A DNA stretch of 64,000 bases from Cylicocyclus nassatus (taxonomy: Eukaryota > Nematoda > Chromadorea > Rhabditida > Strongylidae). This document shows, piece by piece, positions 10,057 through 22,062 of this stretch. The first letter of the stretch is position 1. Every line of letters begins with the position of its first letter. Both the position numbers and the translations under genes were made by a program. The stretch is from the NCBI GenBank assembly GCA_958299035.1, contig CATQJL010000112.1, positions 1,348,123 to 1,412,122 of the forward strand. The letters run 5' to 3'. Under the pieces are notes generated by a model. It was given only the letters and a program-made list of their open reading frames with translations, was not told the DNA's origin and did no database searches.

Positions 10057-11485
10057 CTAGCTGGCTTACCCGGCTCCGCCGTATCCGGACCAAACTTGGC
10101 ACACATACACTTCGGGCCCTGGCGGATGTCACAGTCCACTTTTCGTTATCGATCGATGTCCATTTTACCGATTTTTATCGATTTTTTTGCAGAGTTCACC
10201 TACAGGGCTAGGAGTTGGCACAGGGGGGAAGTGAGCATGGGGATTCCGAATACAATATTAGTTTTCAGAATTATCGATTACTTTTATTGATTTTATCGAT
10301 TTTTTGTAAATTTTGACATGCGAGGCTGGGATTTTGCACAGGGGGGTAATCGAGCATGCTGATTACGAACACAATATTAGTTTTCAGGATCGTCCATTAC
10401 TTTTATCGATTTTATCGATTTTTTTGTAAAGTTTGACCTGTGGGGCTGGGATTTTGCACAGGGGGGTAATCGAGCATGCTGATTACGAACACAATATTAG
10501 TTTTCAGGATCGTCCATTACTTTTATCGATTTTATCGATTTTTTGTAAAGTTTGACCTGTGGGGCTGGGAGTTTGCACAGGGGGTAATCGAGCATGCAGA
10601 TTACGAATACAATATTAGTTTTCAAGATCGTCCATTACTTTTATCGATTTTACCGATTTTTTGAAAATTTGAGCTAGGGGACTGGAATTTGGCACAGGGG
10701 TGTAATCGAGCATGCTGATCACTCCCCTTGGGGGTGATCAGCATGCTCGATTACCCCCTGTGCCAACTCCCAGCCCCGTAGCTCAAACTTTGCAAAAAAA
10801 TCGATAAAATCGATAAAAGTAATCGATAATCCCGAAAACCATTATTGTCGGAATCCCCATGCTCGATTACCCCCCTGTGCGAACTCCCAGCCCCGTAGCT
10901 CAAACTTTGCAAAAAATCGATAAAATCGATAAAAGTAATCGATAATCCTGAAAACCAATATCGTATTCGGAATCCCCATGCTCGATTACCCCCCTGTGCC
11001 AACTCCCAGCCCCGTAGCTCAAACTTTGCAAAAAAATCGATAAAATCGATAAAAGTAATCGATAATCCTGAAAACCAATATTGTATTCGGAATCCCCATG
11101 CTCGATTACCCCCCTGTGCCAACTCCCAGCCCCGTAGCTCAAACTTTGCAAAAAAATCGATAAAATCGATAAAAGTAATCGATAATCCTGAAAACCAATA
11201 TTGTATTCGGAATCCCCATGCTCGATTACCCCCCTATGCCAACTCCCAGCCCCGTAGGTGAACTCAGCAAAAAAATCGATAAAAATCGATAAAATCGATA
11301 TCGATCGATGACGAAAAGTAGCCTATGACACCCGCCGGGGCCCGAAGTGTACGTGTGCCAAGTTTGGTCCGGATCGGTTCAGAAATAAAAATTTCTATTC
11401 GGAACATACGTACATACATACAGACATACAGACATACATACAGACATACATACAGACAAACAGACATTCAGCTTTATATATAAGA
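10057..11485 (-). mobile_element. non-autonomous Helitron (H1)
   Basis: On the minus strand the element begins TCTTATATATAAAGCTGAAT next to a host A. It ends with the hairpin CGGCGGAGCCG, then GGTAAGCCAGCTAG, next to a host T. The TC start, CTRR end, 3' hairpin and A/T insertion site are Helitron hallmarks. Inside are about ten ~120 bp tandem units, each containing GGGGCTGGGA, TTGCACAGGGGGGTAATCGA, GCATG and an (ATCGAT)-rich segment. They are arranged as two opposed arrays meeting at the palindrome around 10720-10740. A TACATACAGACA microsatellite lies just inside the 5' end. There is no Rep/helicase ORF. Confidence 0.85.
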
Positions 11486-11919
11486 TATATGTATGGCACA
11501 ACGTTTTCAAGTTTCCGTGTCTCAAACGTGATAGGTGAGGGATTCTTCCACTAAAGTCAGGAATTTTTATGCATAATCTTTCCATCGTTGGTCTGACTTG
11601 CGTTATAGCCACCGCTAGTTCTCAATATTGATGAATTTTTGAGGCTATGCACCTAAGAGATGACGATGACGCTCAGTGCCACATCGACGACAACCGCCAT
11701 CACACGCTCCATGCAAGAAACGATTCTACAAAAAGGTTTACGCCAGGTGTAGTTTGCTTGCAATGTTTTAGGCTATATGATGTTTTTGAAGTAGATTAGT
11801 AGATTGGTAACATACCGCCAATAGGCTCTTCTTCCGCGGTCTACTTGTCCTTTCCGCACATTCCGTAACATATTGCACGAGAACCAGTGGTTCGCGAAGG
11901 AGGAGCCTGTACAAAGTGG
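11486..11919. other. intergenic, nothing recognised
   Basis: This is a spacer between H1 and a hAT-type element. No protein motif, RNA gene or inverted repeat is recognised. Confidence 0.4.
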
Positions 11920-11927
11920 GGCATAAT

Positions 11928-13003
11928 CAGGGTCAAGCGTGGGGTGCGGTACGCCACACCTGCGGGGTCGTATTGAGGAGTCAAAATGGGAGGGGGTCGT
12001 AGTTGGATGATCTGATAATAGTGATAACATGATATTCATATCATAGCCATAATTAGCATGTCAATTAACCCCTGTAGAGAAGTTTGAGCGAATTCTGAAG
12101 ATTCAAGATACTAGGCTACCTAACATATATAAGTGAAATGGTCATATTCCAACATGGTTAACTTTGTTTCAAAGGTGAATTAGCTATCCGTTTTTGCACT
12201 CAAGACAAAGCACTACTCCTTCTTTGTCCACCTCGGGAATCCCGCTTCAGAAGACCTGCAAACTGTGGAATTAGAAGCCAACCAAAATCTCGTTTTTCCC
12301 ATTTTTCGCTTTTGATCGCTGTGCTTTCACCAAATATTACTTAGAGCTAAGATGACAAACCAGGCTCCAAACAGTCCTATGGAATCTACAAGGTTTAGGC
12401 TATCGATTCATGTAAATACTGTCCGCTAAAAATGTTTTTTTGATATAGTTAATGGGGTGCGGCACAACCCCTTGAAGCTGCGGCTGCCGCAGCTTTTAAG
12501 GGGGTGTGCCGCACCCCCTTAACTTGTCTTCAAAATCCAGAAAGCGCTCCATTGCTGGTATGAGTATTGAGCACATAATTTCCAATGTAGCTTCTTCTTG
12601 CTTCATTGGAAATTTGGAGCCGAACGCCCCACCCATAAGAGAATTATAGCCCTTTCAATATGCCCATTCAGATCAAAATCAGCCGTCAATTTACGTGTGA
12701 TTGTAAAGTGCAGTCACAGAAAATCGGGCGTACAGCTCTTAGAAATCCGAAAACTCTCTAGAAAAAGATGGTGTCCTCCAGAATGTCACACTTGGAGGTC
12801 CAGAGGTTAAGAGGAGGAAGAAGCGGTCGTTTGAGGGCTTTCATGGGAGGGGGGGGGGTTGTTTTCGAAAGACTTGTGCCTGACCTCTTTCTCAACTCTG
12901 GTAATGCTAACTTAGATATATAGTTCAGGGGGGGGGGTCTTATTAAGACAGCAATCAGGGGTCGTAACCAGCGATCGTGTGCCACACCCCTTGCTTGACC
13001 CTG
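11928..13003. mobile_element. hAT-type non-autonomous element with 8-bp TSD (P2)
   Basis: The termini are CAGGGTCAAGCGTGGGGTGC (left) and the inverted GCTTGACCCTG with GTGCCACACCCC (right). Perfect 8-bp duplications GGCATAAT flank it at 11920-11927 and 13004-13011, the signature of hAT transposition. Internally it carries an AATTAACCCCTGTAGAGAAG block shared with 29859-30870, a small palindrome (GAAGCTGCGGCTGCCGCAGC) near 12480, and long G runs at 12850 and 12930. It has no transposase ORF. Confidence 0.85.
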
Positions 13004-13225
13004 GGCATAATCATACTCTGTCCGCATGCGCGGGCTCAATTCGCTTGCGACGTGCTTGTTGCGGCAATCGCGCTCACCGCTCTATCTGTGTCCACCCTGT
13101 CCGATCCGATCCGGATGCACGGGAGACCACGTTACCACCAACGACGGTGTTGCCGGTTATTGATCCGGGTCGCGGGTCCTCGCGGCTTTTCGCTTTGAGT
13201 CTGCAGCGGACCTTTTAAGTCTAGC

Positions 13226-13651
13226 TTAAAGGCAGTGTCTTACCAAAATTTAGTTGCCGAGATTTTTGCATTTTGCAAGCCTGCGCGACCCTGTCTAGCA
13301 CTATATGGGCTTAGAATCGCATGTTCCAAAAACCCCGTTTTCTGGAGGCCCGCGGAAGCAACGTGGACGAGTTGTACCTTCCAACTTCAGCCTTAGCCAC
13401 AGTGGCAGCAACAGAGGGGAGGTGGATGCCAAGTGGAGGGACATGTTCAAACGCGTAAGGGGGGGGGGGGAGACCGAAGGAGTCGTCCGCGCGTACCAAA
13501 TCGCTGTCCGCGTACCACTTTTAGCGAATTTTTCTCAGCGTGGAGGGGGTCAAATTGAGTGGGACTTGTTGCAGTGGCCTATTTGGAGGTCCTTGTAATA
13601 GATTATGTGAAGATCTGCGCGACCTCAACTTTGGTGAGACACTGCCTTTAA
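13226..13651. mobile_element. MITE, TTAAAGGCAG family (copy T3)
   Basis: The ends are TTAAAGGCAGTGTCTTACCA and GGTGAGACACTGCCTTTAA, both including intact TTAA. The inside differs from T1/T2: it has GAGATTTTTGCATTTTGCA, GCGCGACC on both arms and a G10 run. It is about 425 bp and non-coding. Confidence 0.75.
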
Positions 13652-14119
13652 TGCTTGGACGACGTGCAGACGCAGCGCGAGGTAAGGTGGCCGCGCGGAT
13701 GTAATTTTCGTGACCCTTCATTACCATTGTCCGTCTAGAGGGAGCTCATGTAATTTACAAGGAACGAACCAAATTTCAATTTTTTTCATGCTTTCGTCAG
13801 TTGGTGGCAAGCGATAAATACGCGCCTTTCGACCGTCTCTCAGGGTTCCGGGGCACGCGCCATTCTTGATCCGCTTCATCCACTTCGCCAATGGTCATTT
13901 TACTGATTTGACCAAGTGCGAATTGGATGAAGCGGATCAAGCGTATCAAGTGTGGCACTTGCCCGACAGGATAGTCGCGCGCGTTAGGCTTGCGTTTGCT
14001 ACTTCTGTGAACATCGTAGGTCTGGGTACAGGACATTGAGTTGCCGAAAGGGGCGCTACCACGGGAACATTTGCAACAAACTGCGATCCTTCACCATTTG
14101 CCTCATACTATCTGTCCGC
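13652..14119. repeat. intergenic with a small inverted repeat
   Basis: TTGATCCGCTTCATCCA near 13867 and TGGATGAAGCGGATCAA near 13923 form a ~75 bp hairpin. It is flanked by GCGCCTTTCGACCGTCTCTC, which recurs near 45478. This is probably a decayed foldback element. No gene is seen. Confidence 0.4.
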
Positions 14120-15062
14120 ATAGGTGGAGCCTAATGGCGACCTAATGTCCTCTACCCCATAGGTGTGGTGCAGGGCTCAGCACAGCTGGCACCGGGTCAA
14201 GCTGGATATCGCTTTTAGGGCGGAAAGCAAAGGGGATATCGTTTCTACAGAGCCGAGGCGTAGAACTGCCGCAAAAATGCCGCCGGCATGCCACCGGCAT
14301 GCCATTGGCTAGCTGTCCATCAACAAACAAAGGCGTTGTTTTCAGCCAAATCGCAATAGTATGACACCAAATTTGGTGTGTGCATGCGCGTTGGTGGACC
14401 GGAACTACGGGCCAAGAATTTATGAAAACTTATGTGAATGAAAGCTGTGCCGAACTTTTTTCTGAATTAGCTGGCACCGTGCCAGCTGAGTGCCAGCTGA
14501 GCTGGCACCGACGCTTTGCTCACATAAGTTTTCACACTTTTTCAAATAAAATGTACCTACACTGTAAAAGATTACATACGGAGAATAAACAGTTTCATAA
14601 TGTTCTCTTTTCAGCGTTTTATAGCAATTTGAAAACCACTCGGTCCGCTCCGCAGTCGAAAAATCGGCTTTTTCTGCTTCTCAAGATGTGATTCGACCAC
14701 TTAAAAAGCTCAGAAAGCTGTGAAAAGTTCTTTCATGAAATCAGAATTGCATGAAAACACTACTCCTTTTTTACATGATATAAAAATGATGACGGGTTCT
14801 CAAAACAGGTCAAAAGGGACTTCGTACGAGATTTTCAATATCAAACGGGACTTCGTTTTGAAATTTCGCTGGTGCCAGTTCGTGCCGAGTCCTGGTGTGG
14901 TGCGAAAGCTGAAAACTTCAAACTTCGCTAATTACTCTCCGTCTCCAGCGTTCCCGCAACAAAGTCAGGAAATTTTAATCTTGGCGTATCGGTTTTGACA
15001 AGATGTAACATGGCGCTGGTGTGGGGTAGAGGACAACTAGGTCGCCATCAGGCTCCACCCAC
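14120..15062. mobile_element. foldback/composite repeat with GTAGAGGACA..GGTCGCC ends (R1)
   Basis: GGTGGAGCCTAATGGCGACC (near 14124) faces GGTCGCCATCAGGCTCCACC (near 15040), with GTAGAGGAC beside each. The interior contains GCCGGCATGCCACCGGCATG tandem words, AACTTATGTGAATGAAAG, repeated GCCAGCTGAG/CTGGCACCG words and a block near 14640-14880. All of these recur in opposite order at about 54860-55470. The short ORFs inside are low-complexity. Confidence 0.5.
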
Positions 15063-16339
15063 TTGGATGCACTCGGTATTACCCGGAGGTAGGTGACACT
15101 TGGAGCAGCGCGTCCGCCTTTCCAAAGACTTTGCGAGCGCAAGAGCTGGCATCTCGCCAGGCAAAGACTGAGGAGAAAGAAGAGACGCAGACATGGTTCT
15201 TAACGCGATATGATATACTGTAGCTGCGGAACGGCGCGAACCGTTGCGAAACAGACGCCCGCCAATCGACCGCACTTTTGGCGACCCAATGTCCTCTACC
15301 CCTGGTGTGTGCGGAATATCAGACTGCTTACAAGTATCTCAGTAACGGTCTCACAACTCCAACAGCCCGCAGCCGCTTCACTTGGATTCTAGTCGCGATC
15401 GAAAACGATCTTCTGTCGTTCTCTCGGCTTTGAATCGCTGCTCAGGCATGGAGAATATCTGAAAAATAACGTCCGTGAACTCAGCGCAAAGCCCGAGCGA
15501 AGCGCCCGCAACGTCTCGAGCTCTGGAGCTGTGACAATGTCATAGAGGCTAGTTTGCACGTATTGTTGCCTTCCGCGTGCGCACCAGCGTTCGGGTTTGT
15601 CCGAGGCTGCAGGCTGCAGCTGGCGGCTGCCATGATGTAAATGCTGGCTAACTGTGCGTAAGAATGACTAAAGGACGCTCTACCGCTAAAAGGCAGTGGC
15701 TCTGCAAAACTGAACATTTTGAAATCCTAGTAGGTTGCTACTGGTTTTTGCATGCTTAGGTGCGTTGGCTATTTTCTTCTCATCGTTGGGTTGGTTCATA
15801 GTGCAGTCACTGCAGCAACTGCAGATACATATTGGGGCGGGCAATGGATATCGACCGATCGACTGCCGTCGCTGCAGTGACTGCAGTGTAAAACAACTTG
15901 TTGGAGGCGCGTGCCGCAGGGTCATAACTGTAAGGGTCCCGCAACAACTTCGCATCTTCAGCCTTGGCGGGAACTGTTCCACTCTTTCTAATTCATAATT
16001 AGTCTCGAAAATTGCTGTTTTTTTTTGTCATTTCCAATCTTTAAAGTGGACCGCACAACATGTAGGATAATTTCAGCTAGAGGTTTTTTACAAAGGTTTT
16101 GCCGAGTCATGGCTTCAACACTAGGCTATAAACACACGGTCCTTCCCTTAGGCGTACCATACTGGGACCCTTTCCCTTATTTTTCGGACGGGCAATATAT
16201 TTGATTTTTCTGAAACTCAAGCTGTTTGACATATCAAGATCTGCCCGCACTTAGGGAACTATGTAAAATAATCCACCTTTGTCAGAAATCAATTTGCATT
16301 TGGGTTTGTATGTGTGAGAGCGTAGATTATCAGCCTTAC
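15063..16339. other. intergenic; small hairpin, no gene
   Basis: A second GGCGACCCAATGTCCTCTAC boundary word lies at about 15280-15302. GCAGTCACTGCAGC (about 15801) and GCTGCAGTGACTGCAGT (about 15871) form a hairpin of ~90 bp. Otherwise nothing recognisable; the upstream exons of the 16986 receptor gene must lie here or further left, but I could not identify them. Confidence 0.35.
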
Positions 16340-16944
16340 TTAACACGTTGACGACCTTGTGTATCCGCACGTATGCACGCCCTGACTCCCGTTGAGCATT
16401 TTCGTGCATCCGCGCATATGCACGCTAGTTTTTTAGGTGCAAACGAAAAGTTTTAAGGTAACTTCTATGCAGTAATACTATTAGTGGCCTGATTGTCTTA
16501 CAGAACACAGGGCATCGCGGCAGCTGTTCAGAAGTTTTGGACGCAAAATTGAGTAATCAGTACGTTTTTGATGTAATCAATACATGCTAATTACGTTTTC
16601 TCGAGAAGGTGAAAACTCTGTATAGCTGTTTTGAAATCAAACAAAGATGTATCAGGCAAAAAACATATGGTTTTACAACGCTTTTCTCGAAGAGCGATTC
16701 CTTAGATATAGCCATTACATGGATTATTGGAGGGAAAATCGATGCAAAAACATTGATTTGTGTAAGTCCTGGTAAGGCTCTGTGATATACCTGTATGTCT
16801 GAATAAAGTTCGCATTTTTTACTAATAAGTGACAAAAAGACTCCCACATAATGTTTTCATGCATCCGCGCGTATGCACGGGCCAAATGCGCTAAGGACGT
16901 TAGTGGGAGTTTCGCCCAAAATGGCGCGGTCGTCAACGTGTTAA
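16340..16944. mobile_element. TTAA-flanked foldback element, ~600 bp
   Basis: TTAACACGTTGACGACC at the left and GGTCGTCAACGTGTTAA at the right are perfect inverted ends with TTAA at both borders. The subterminal arms share CCGCRCGTATGCACG words. The right end lies only 41 bp before the first recognised receptor exon, so the insertion occupies the intron just upstream of it. There is no ORF. Confidence 0.75.
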
Positions 16945-16985
16945 ATGTTGATATGTATCACACAGCAGTCACCATCTGAGTTTAG

Positions 16986-19900
16986 GAGATCCCTGCGTCG
17001 TTTGTGGTGACGCCGCCTCTGGAATCCATTACGCTGTTGCAGCCTGTAACGGATGTAAGACTTTTTTCAGAAGAGTAGTTCTTGAGGTGGCTTTTCATAT
17101 TTTGTAAAGCAAGGACTTTTTGAAGCAAATCTCTTACAGAATCGAACTTATTCATGCAAAAATAACGGAGATTGCATCATAGACAAGAATATGCGCTGCT
17201 CTTGCAGGCACTGTCGATTCAAAAAGTGCATTCGCGTCGGAATGGATAGAAGTGGTAGGTCTCCTAGCAATATTCAATTGGCGCTATCCTTAATGACATA
17301 ATTCAAATTGAAAATTTCTAACAAAAATGAATCGCTAAAATTTGCACATGGTGGTTATTTGGCCGCTGATCATGAAAATGATACTCATTCTGCGTGCCAA
17401 GACCTTTTTTGGGGTGGCGGCAGGTGTACAACAGAGGGGTCAGATACGACTTTGTTGAAATACCTGTTTTAGGAGGGGGGGGGGGGGGTGTTTGACATGC
17501 TGATCATAAAGCATCAATTTGAACGTCTCACTGTATAGTCACGTGAGCTTACGATAGGGTGTCATTCTGTCCTCTACTCTATATCACGCCCTGCGTCCAT
17601 TTAGAGGAGGTAAGACAGGTTTACATTAGACAGACAAAGCAATGACTCTACCTGAAATTTAGTGGTGGTTTATCTGACCTGCTTATCACGAATATCGGGC
17701 TCAATTCGCATGGTAGGACCTTTCCTGAATTTTTATAGTCTTTGTTCTGAAAAGTAGGAAGCTGTTAATTTTGCGCTCTCACCACAACACCATTAATGAG
17801 GTGTGGTGCAATGAGCATGATATTTGTAATCAGCATGCTTGCTAACTCTCTAGGAAAAGGTTTGCGCAATTTTTGGATTTTGTTCATCTAATGTATGCCT
17901 ATCGTAAGCCGAGCAGAAGGTGCTACTGTGCGAAATCAATGCGCAATGCATGTTCAGCTTGCGGCTTACGTAATAATCTTCCTAGGCGGAATGCAAGGAC
18001 TGTGATTTTGATTTTCTACCGTACGCATAGTTGACCACACAGGGAGAGTCTTACCATACGGGAAAGTTTGATATTCGTGATCAGCATGCCTAACTCCTTA
18101 GACTTGTTATTAACCGACTCCATGTTCTGACACCGCCCCTCCCCCACCCCTTTCCCCTCCCCCACTGTACACCTGCCGTAACCCCACGGGAAAGGTCCTT
18201 CCATACAAGATGAGTATCGTTTTCGTGATCAGCGTCATAGGTGCGACAGTGACAATGACTCCTCCAGGGTGGGGTCACAGTGGTCGCAACTTTTTCAGGG
18301 TGAAGGGTGTTTCACTTGATCGAGAAGTTATGATATTTCGACTGGGGGGTGGTGGAGAATGATGGTGTATGCTCATCATTTTTCTAACTAAAGTTTATCA
18401 TTTTCAATTTTCTGCCATCATTGGTTGTCTTTCTTCTAAATTGTGAAAACAGAAGTAGGATTGAACCACCGTGTCTGTTTTTGAAATTATCATAGAAAAG
18501 TGCATGCGAGAACATCTGTTTCGAAAAAGAGGTAGCAATTTTTTCAGCATTTACGATTTTTTAGAAGATAAAAACTTCATAACTTTTGTAGATGAACAGC
18601 AGCGTCAGCAAGGAAATTGGTTTCAGAACCATCTTTTTTTTCGCTTGCAGGAAATATATAGTTTGTCCGAGGTCCTCACAAAAAAGTGCCTGGTGAAGGG
18701 CGTGGATAGTGAACAAAACAAAAATCCATAACTTCTGTAGATGAACATTCTGTACGCCGAAACATTATCAAACCGTTTTATCCTCTGCTTTCAGAGAGTA
18801 TGTAAATTGCCTGGAGTCCGTTGAAAAAAGTACCTGGTGAAGGGTGTGTGGGTAGTGATCTCCTAATATTTACGAGCTTCTAGGCTAAAAAAATTCATAG
18901 CCTCTGTAAATGAACATCTTGTACGCCGAAATGGTCACCCTCGGAACCACGTCGTCAGCCGCTTTCAGAAAATATATTTGCCCGTGCTACGTTGGAAAAA
19001 GTGCTTGGTGAAGGGTGGGTGAGACTCTTATAATGGGAGTTCTCAAGCAGACGTCTTCTTGCAATGGTAAAAAAGCTTCCACTGAGAACTCCCATTATAA
19101 GAGTCTCACCCACCCTTCACCAGGCACTTTTTTTTCAAACAGTGGATACATTTTTTTGGGACAACTGTATTAGGTATATATATTATATTAGGTATCAGGT
19201 TATATACAGAGTGTCCCAAAAGTAAGTACACACTTTTCAATCTGTAATATCTCTCTTCCCATTGTGTCTTTTTCCGCCATTTAAATACTATTCTGTAGAG
19301 GAGGCTTCAACTTAGATTTGCAGTGTCGAGCGAATCACCAACCTCTCTTCATTACTGTAGGATTACTGTAGGAACTTCGACAAAGATTTTAGACCATTGA
19401 AAGCCATGTTCTGCCTCGGAACAAAACCAAACAAGCCAAAAACTCTCATATTATGGTAATGGAAGCCGCTGATTTCGAATATGAGATTTTCACTTTGCCT
19501 TGATGCTCCTTTCCAAAGTTATCCCAGATGAAGCGTAATAACCGAATCCTCAGAATTTGTCAGGAATGTAATTACACCGTCAGAAAGGCTGGAAACGTAA
19601 AAAGTTGTGTAGTGGAATCAGCGTGCGTGAAAACATTAGTTAAAGATTTTTCAGATTTTTTGTAAAAAAATTTGTCAGACGGCATATTTCACAATGGTTC
19701 CACATGCTGGAAGTTCTCACCGTAATCCTACAGTAATGACGAGAGGTCGGTAATTCGATCGATACTACAAATCTAAGTTGAAGCCTCCTCTACAGAATGA
19801 TGCTTGAATGGAGGAAAAATACGCATTGGGAAGAGAGATACTGACGATTGAAAAGTGTGTACTTACTTTTGGGACACCCTGTATATATATTAGGTATATA

Positions 19901-22056
19901 TAGGGTATCTTATATATAAAGCTGAATGTCTGTCTGTATGTCTGTCTGTCTGTATGTCTGTCTGTCTGAAAGCTGAATGTCTGTCTGTATGTCTGTATGT
20001 CTGTACGTATGTGCGGAATAGAAATTTTGATTTCTGAACCGATCGGGACCAAACTTGGCACACATACGCTACGGGCCCCGGCGGGTGTCATAGGCTACTT
20101 TTCGTCGTCGATCGATATCGATTTTATCGATTTTTTGCAAAGTTTGAGCTACGGGGCTGGGAGTTGGCACAGGGGGGGGGTAATCGAGCATGCTGATCAT
20201 CCCCAAGAGGGTGATCAGCATGCTCGATTACACCCCTGTGCCAAATTCCAGCCCCCTAGCTCAAATTTTCAAAAAATCGATAAAATCGATAAAAGTAATG
20301 CACGGTTTTAAAAACTAATGTTGTATTCGTAATCAGCATGCTCGATTACCCCCCTGTGCCAACTCCCAGCCCCGTAGCTCAAACTTTGCAAAAAATCGAT
20401 AAAATCGACATCAATCGATAACGAAAAGTGGATTGTGACACCCGCCGGGGCCCGAAGTGTATGTGTGCCAAGTTTGGTTCGGATCGGTTAAGAAATGGAA
20501 TTTTCTATTCGGAACATACGGCGGAGCCGGGTATGCCAGCTAGTTGTTCTGTAAGATGGAATTTTACCATATGTTGATCAGAAATATGCTGTCGATTGTA
20601 GTATATAGCAGACTTTCTCCAAGATTACGATGTAGTATGCGCATAGTTTGCTAAAAGGGCATTAGGCGGGTTTTGTCAACAGCCTGAGAAGCACGGACTT
20701 CCTGCCCACATGGCATATCTATTTTAGAACTCAATGTTGAACGACGGCGAAAAAGAAAAGCTCGACGAGATGCAGAACATGATGACGACATCAACGAGGT
20801 AGAAATTACAGATCCCCTCATAGAACTCCTTATCGACAAAGAAGCCAAGTAAGTGTTGTGACTGTCTTGCAACTCACAATTCAATCTCTATAGGTATCAA
20901 ATACTGCTGTCATCTACTGTCATGCCGATACACAACTCTGTGCGCGAGGCGTTAGATAGTGGCTACAAAGCTTTTGATGATGTTGAAAAGGTTTATTTCA
21001 TTGCAGTAACATTACTATGCTTCTTCTGTTCATGATCTGTATTGCTGATTGTAGTACGCAGCCAATCCAATGCCTGTTGGAATGTCTACTAATTTCTCTT
21101 ACTGGCGTGCTAAAATTCTATCGGTGATTGTTGAGTGGGCCAAATCTTTCGAGGTATGTTATCACTCTGGTGCATGACTGCTCCTTTTCGTATTTTTTCT
21201 TCAGATGTTCAGCAGGTTGACCCTTGATGACCAAATGAGGCTTATTGTACACTCATCGTTTTCGAATCTTGTACTAGCGGAAGCATTCAACACTCCGGAA
21301 AAATATACAGATAGAATTGTCTTTCCAGATGGTTTGAGTGGGTAAGTGATCTTTACCTTATGAAAAGACTTTGACTACTCCCTTCAGCAAGTTCATGTTC
21401 ACGATTATATAGTCTTCTAAGCATTTTTTAAGGTTTCGAAGCCCATCTGCGAATACGTTGAAGGAAAGAAGTGGATTGATACCAACAGTAGTCGCGGTTA
21501 TAAACAACATTCTAGTTCCAATCAGACGAATGAAAATGACAAAAATTGAATATTTACTTCTCCAAGCAATATTGTTTTACGATCCAGGTGAGGAAATTTA
21601 CGCTGCTTATCTACCATAGTCTTTCGTTCGTTAGATCAGCTTCGCTTTCAGAATGTTTATCGTTATCGGAAGCAGCACAACAGCTCATCGCTGCCAAAAG
21701 GCGACGTTTGTTAGATTCTTTGCGCCGCCATCTTGACGCTAAGTTGAAGGATCCTACCGAAGGGGCTGCGCGCTTTGCCGAGATCCTCCTGCGTATAGGG
21801 AACGTCCAGGTTGGGTTGTCCTTCTATTGCTTGAGGGATAGGCAGATAGCTTGGGTGACTTGATGATGAGCAGTCTGATTGTTTTGGTGTCTTTAAAATG
21901 ATATTGGCTATCATATTATGTATAATTACAATGTTGCAGAAAGTAGCCGCATTCAAGAGGGAGACATTGTGTACGATCGAGACTTTCAACCTGATGCAGC
22001 CACATCCTTTTACTATGGAGATTTCAAAGAAATATCCGGATGTTTCATTTTTCTAG
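16986..22056 (+). CDS. nuclear hormone receptor (5' exon not found)
   Basis: This is a ligand-type transcription factor acting in the nucleus. The exons I read are 16986-17086, 17140-17254, 20728-20848, 20894-20990, 21055-21153, 21205-21341, 21433-21587, 21652-21809 and 21940-22056 (TAG). They total 1100 nt, all phase-compatible, giving 365 codons. The first two exons form the C4 DNA-binding domain: finger 1 is C-x2-C-x13-C-x2-C with P-box CNGCK, then FFRRVV. Finger 2 is C-x5-C-x9-C-x2-C, ending [15 protein letters not shown] basic hinge (RRRKRKARR) leads to a helical ligand-binding domain with [28 protein letters not shown] and [12 protein letters not shown]. This matches the expanded HNF4-derived nematode receptors; a specific orthologue cannot be named. 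The first exon starts in phase 1, so a short upstream coding exon is missing. The donor after exon 1 (GAG|gtggct) is weak. The 3.47 kb second intron holds several transposons. Confidence 0.9.
17345..18245. repeat. decayed inverted-repeat element in receptor intron 2 (V1)
   Basis: TGGCCGCTGATCATGAAAATGATACTCATT (17360 region) faces GATGAGTATCGTTTTCGTGATCAGCG (18208 region). Internal words such as GCTGATCA and CGTAA..CACCTGCCGTAA recur every ~150-200 bp in both arms, and G13 and C-rich tracts are present. The words and layout match the better-preserved element at 42530-43545. Confidence 0.5.
18440..19125. repeat. tandem-armed foldback, right arm truncated (W1)
   Basis: Three diverged ~190 bp units follow one another. 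Each contains ATAACTTTTGTAGATGAACA-like sequence, a TTTCAG/GCAGGAAATATAT segment, then AAAGTGCCTGGTGAAGGG. The array ends in a hairpin: GAGACTCTTATAATGGGAGT at 19020 and its complement at 19081-19110. The right arm stops soon after, so the element is truncated. It resembles the large palindrome at 47890-50300 in design. Confidence 0.5.
19207..19881. mobile_element. mariner/Tc1-type MITE with TA target duplication
   Basis: The ends CAGAGTGTCCCAAAAGTAAG and CTTACTTTTGGGACACCCTG are inverted repeats, bordered by TA at 19205-19206 and 19882-19883. The subterminal arms (AAGTACACACTTTTCAATC; AGGCTTCAACTTAGATTTG) pair over >100 bp. It is about 675 bp, non-coding, and lies in intron 2 of the receptor gene. 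Confidence 0.8.
19908..20543 (+). mobile_element. non-autonomous Helitron (H2)
   Basis: It starts TCTTATATATAAAGCTGAAT after host A and ends CGGCGGAGCCGGGTATGCCA then GCTAG before host T. A TCTGTCTGTATG microsatellite follows the 5' end. Two opposed half-arrays with CATGCTGATCA at the junction give the same mirror plan as H1 but fewer units. It lies in intron 2 of the receptor gene, 25 bp after a mariner-type MITE. Confidence 0.85.
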
Positions 22057-22062
22057 CTTCTG

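Noticed and set aside
9793..10290. Open frame of 165 codons on +
   Set aside because: It continues from unremarkable DNA into the Helitron 3' end; the composition changes at the border.
10751..11151. Minus-strand frames repeating GAGSWHRG and LLLSILSIF
   Set aside because: Translation of Helitron tandem units whose length is divisible by three; no independent evidence of a protein.
10193..11305. Regular ~120 bp direct repeats that superficially suggest a CRISPR or satellite array
   Set aside because: Units are contiguous, lack spacers, reverse orientation at the middle and lie between clear Helitron ends.
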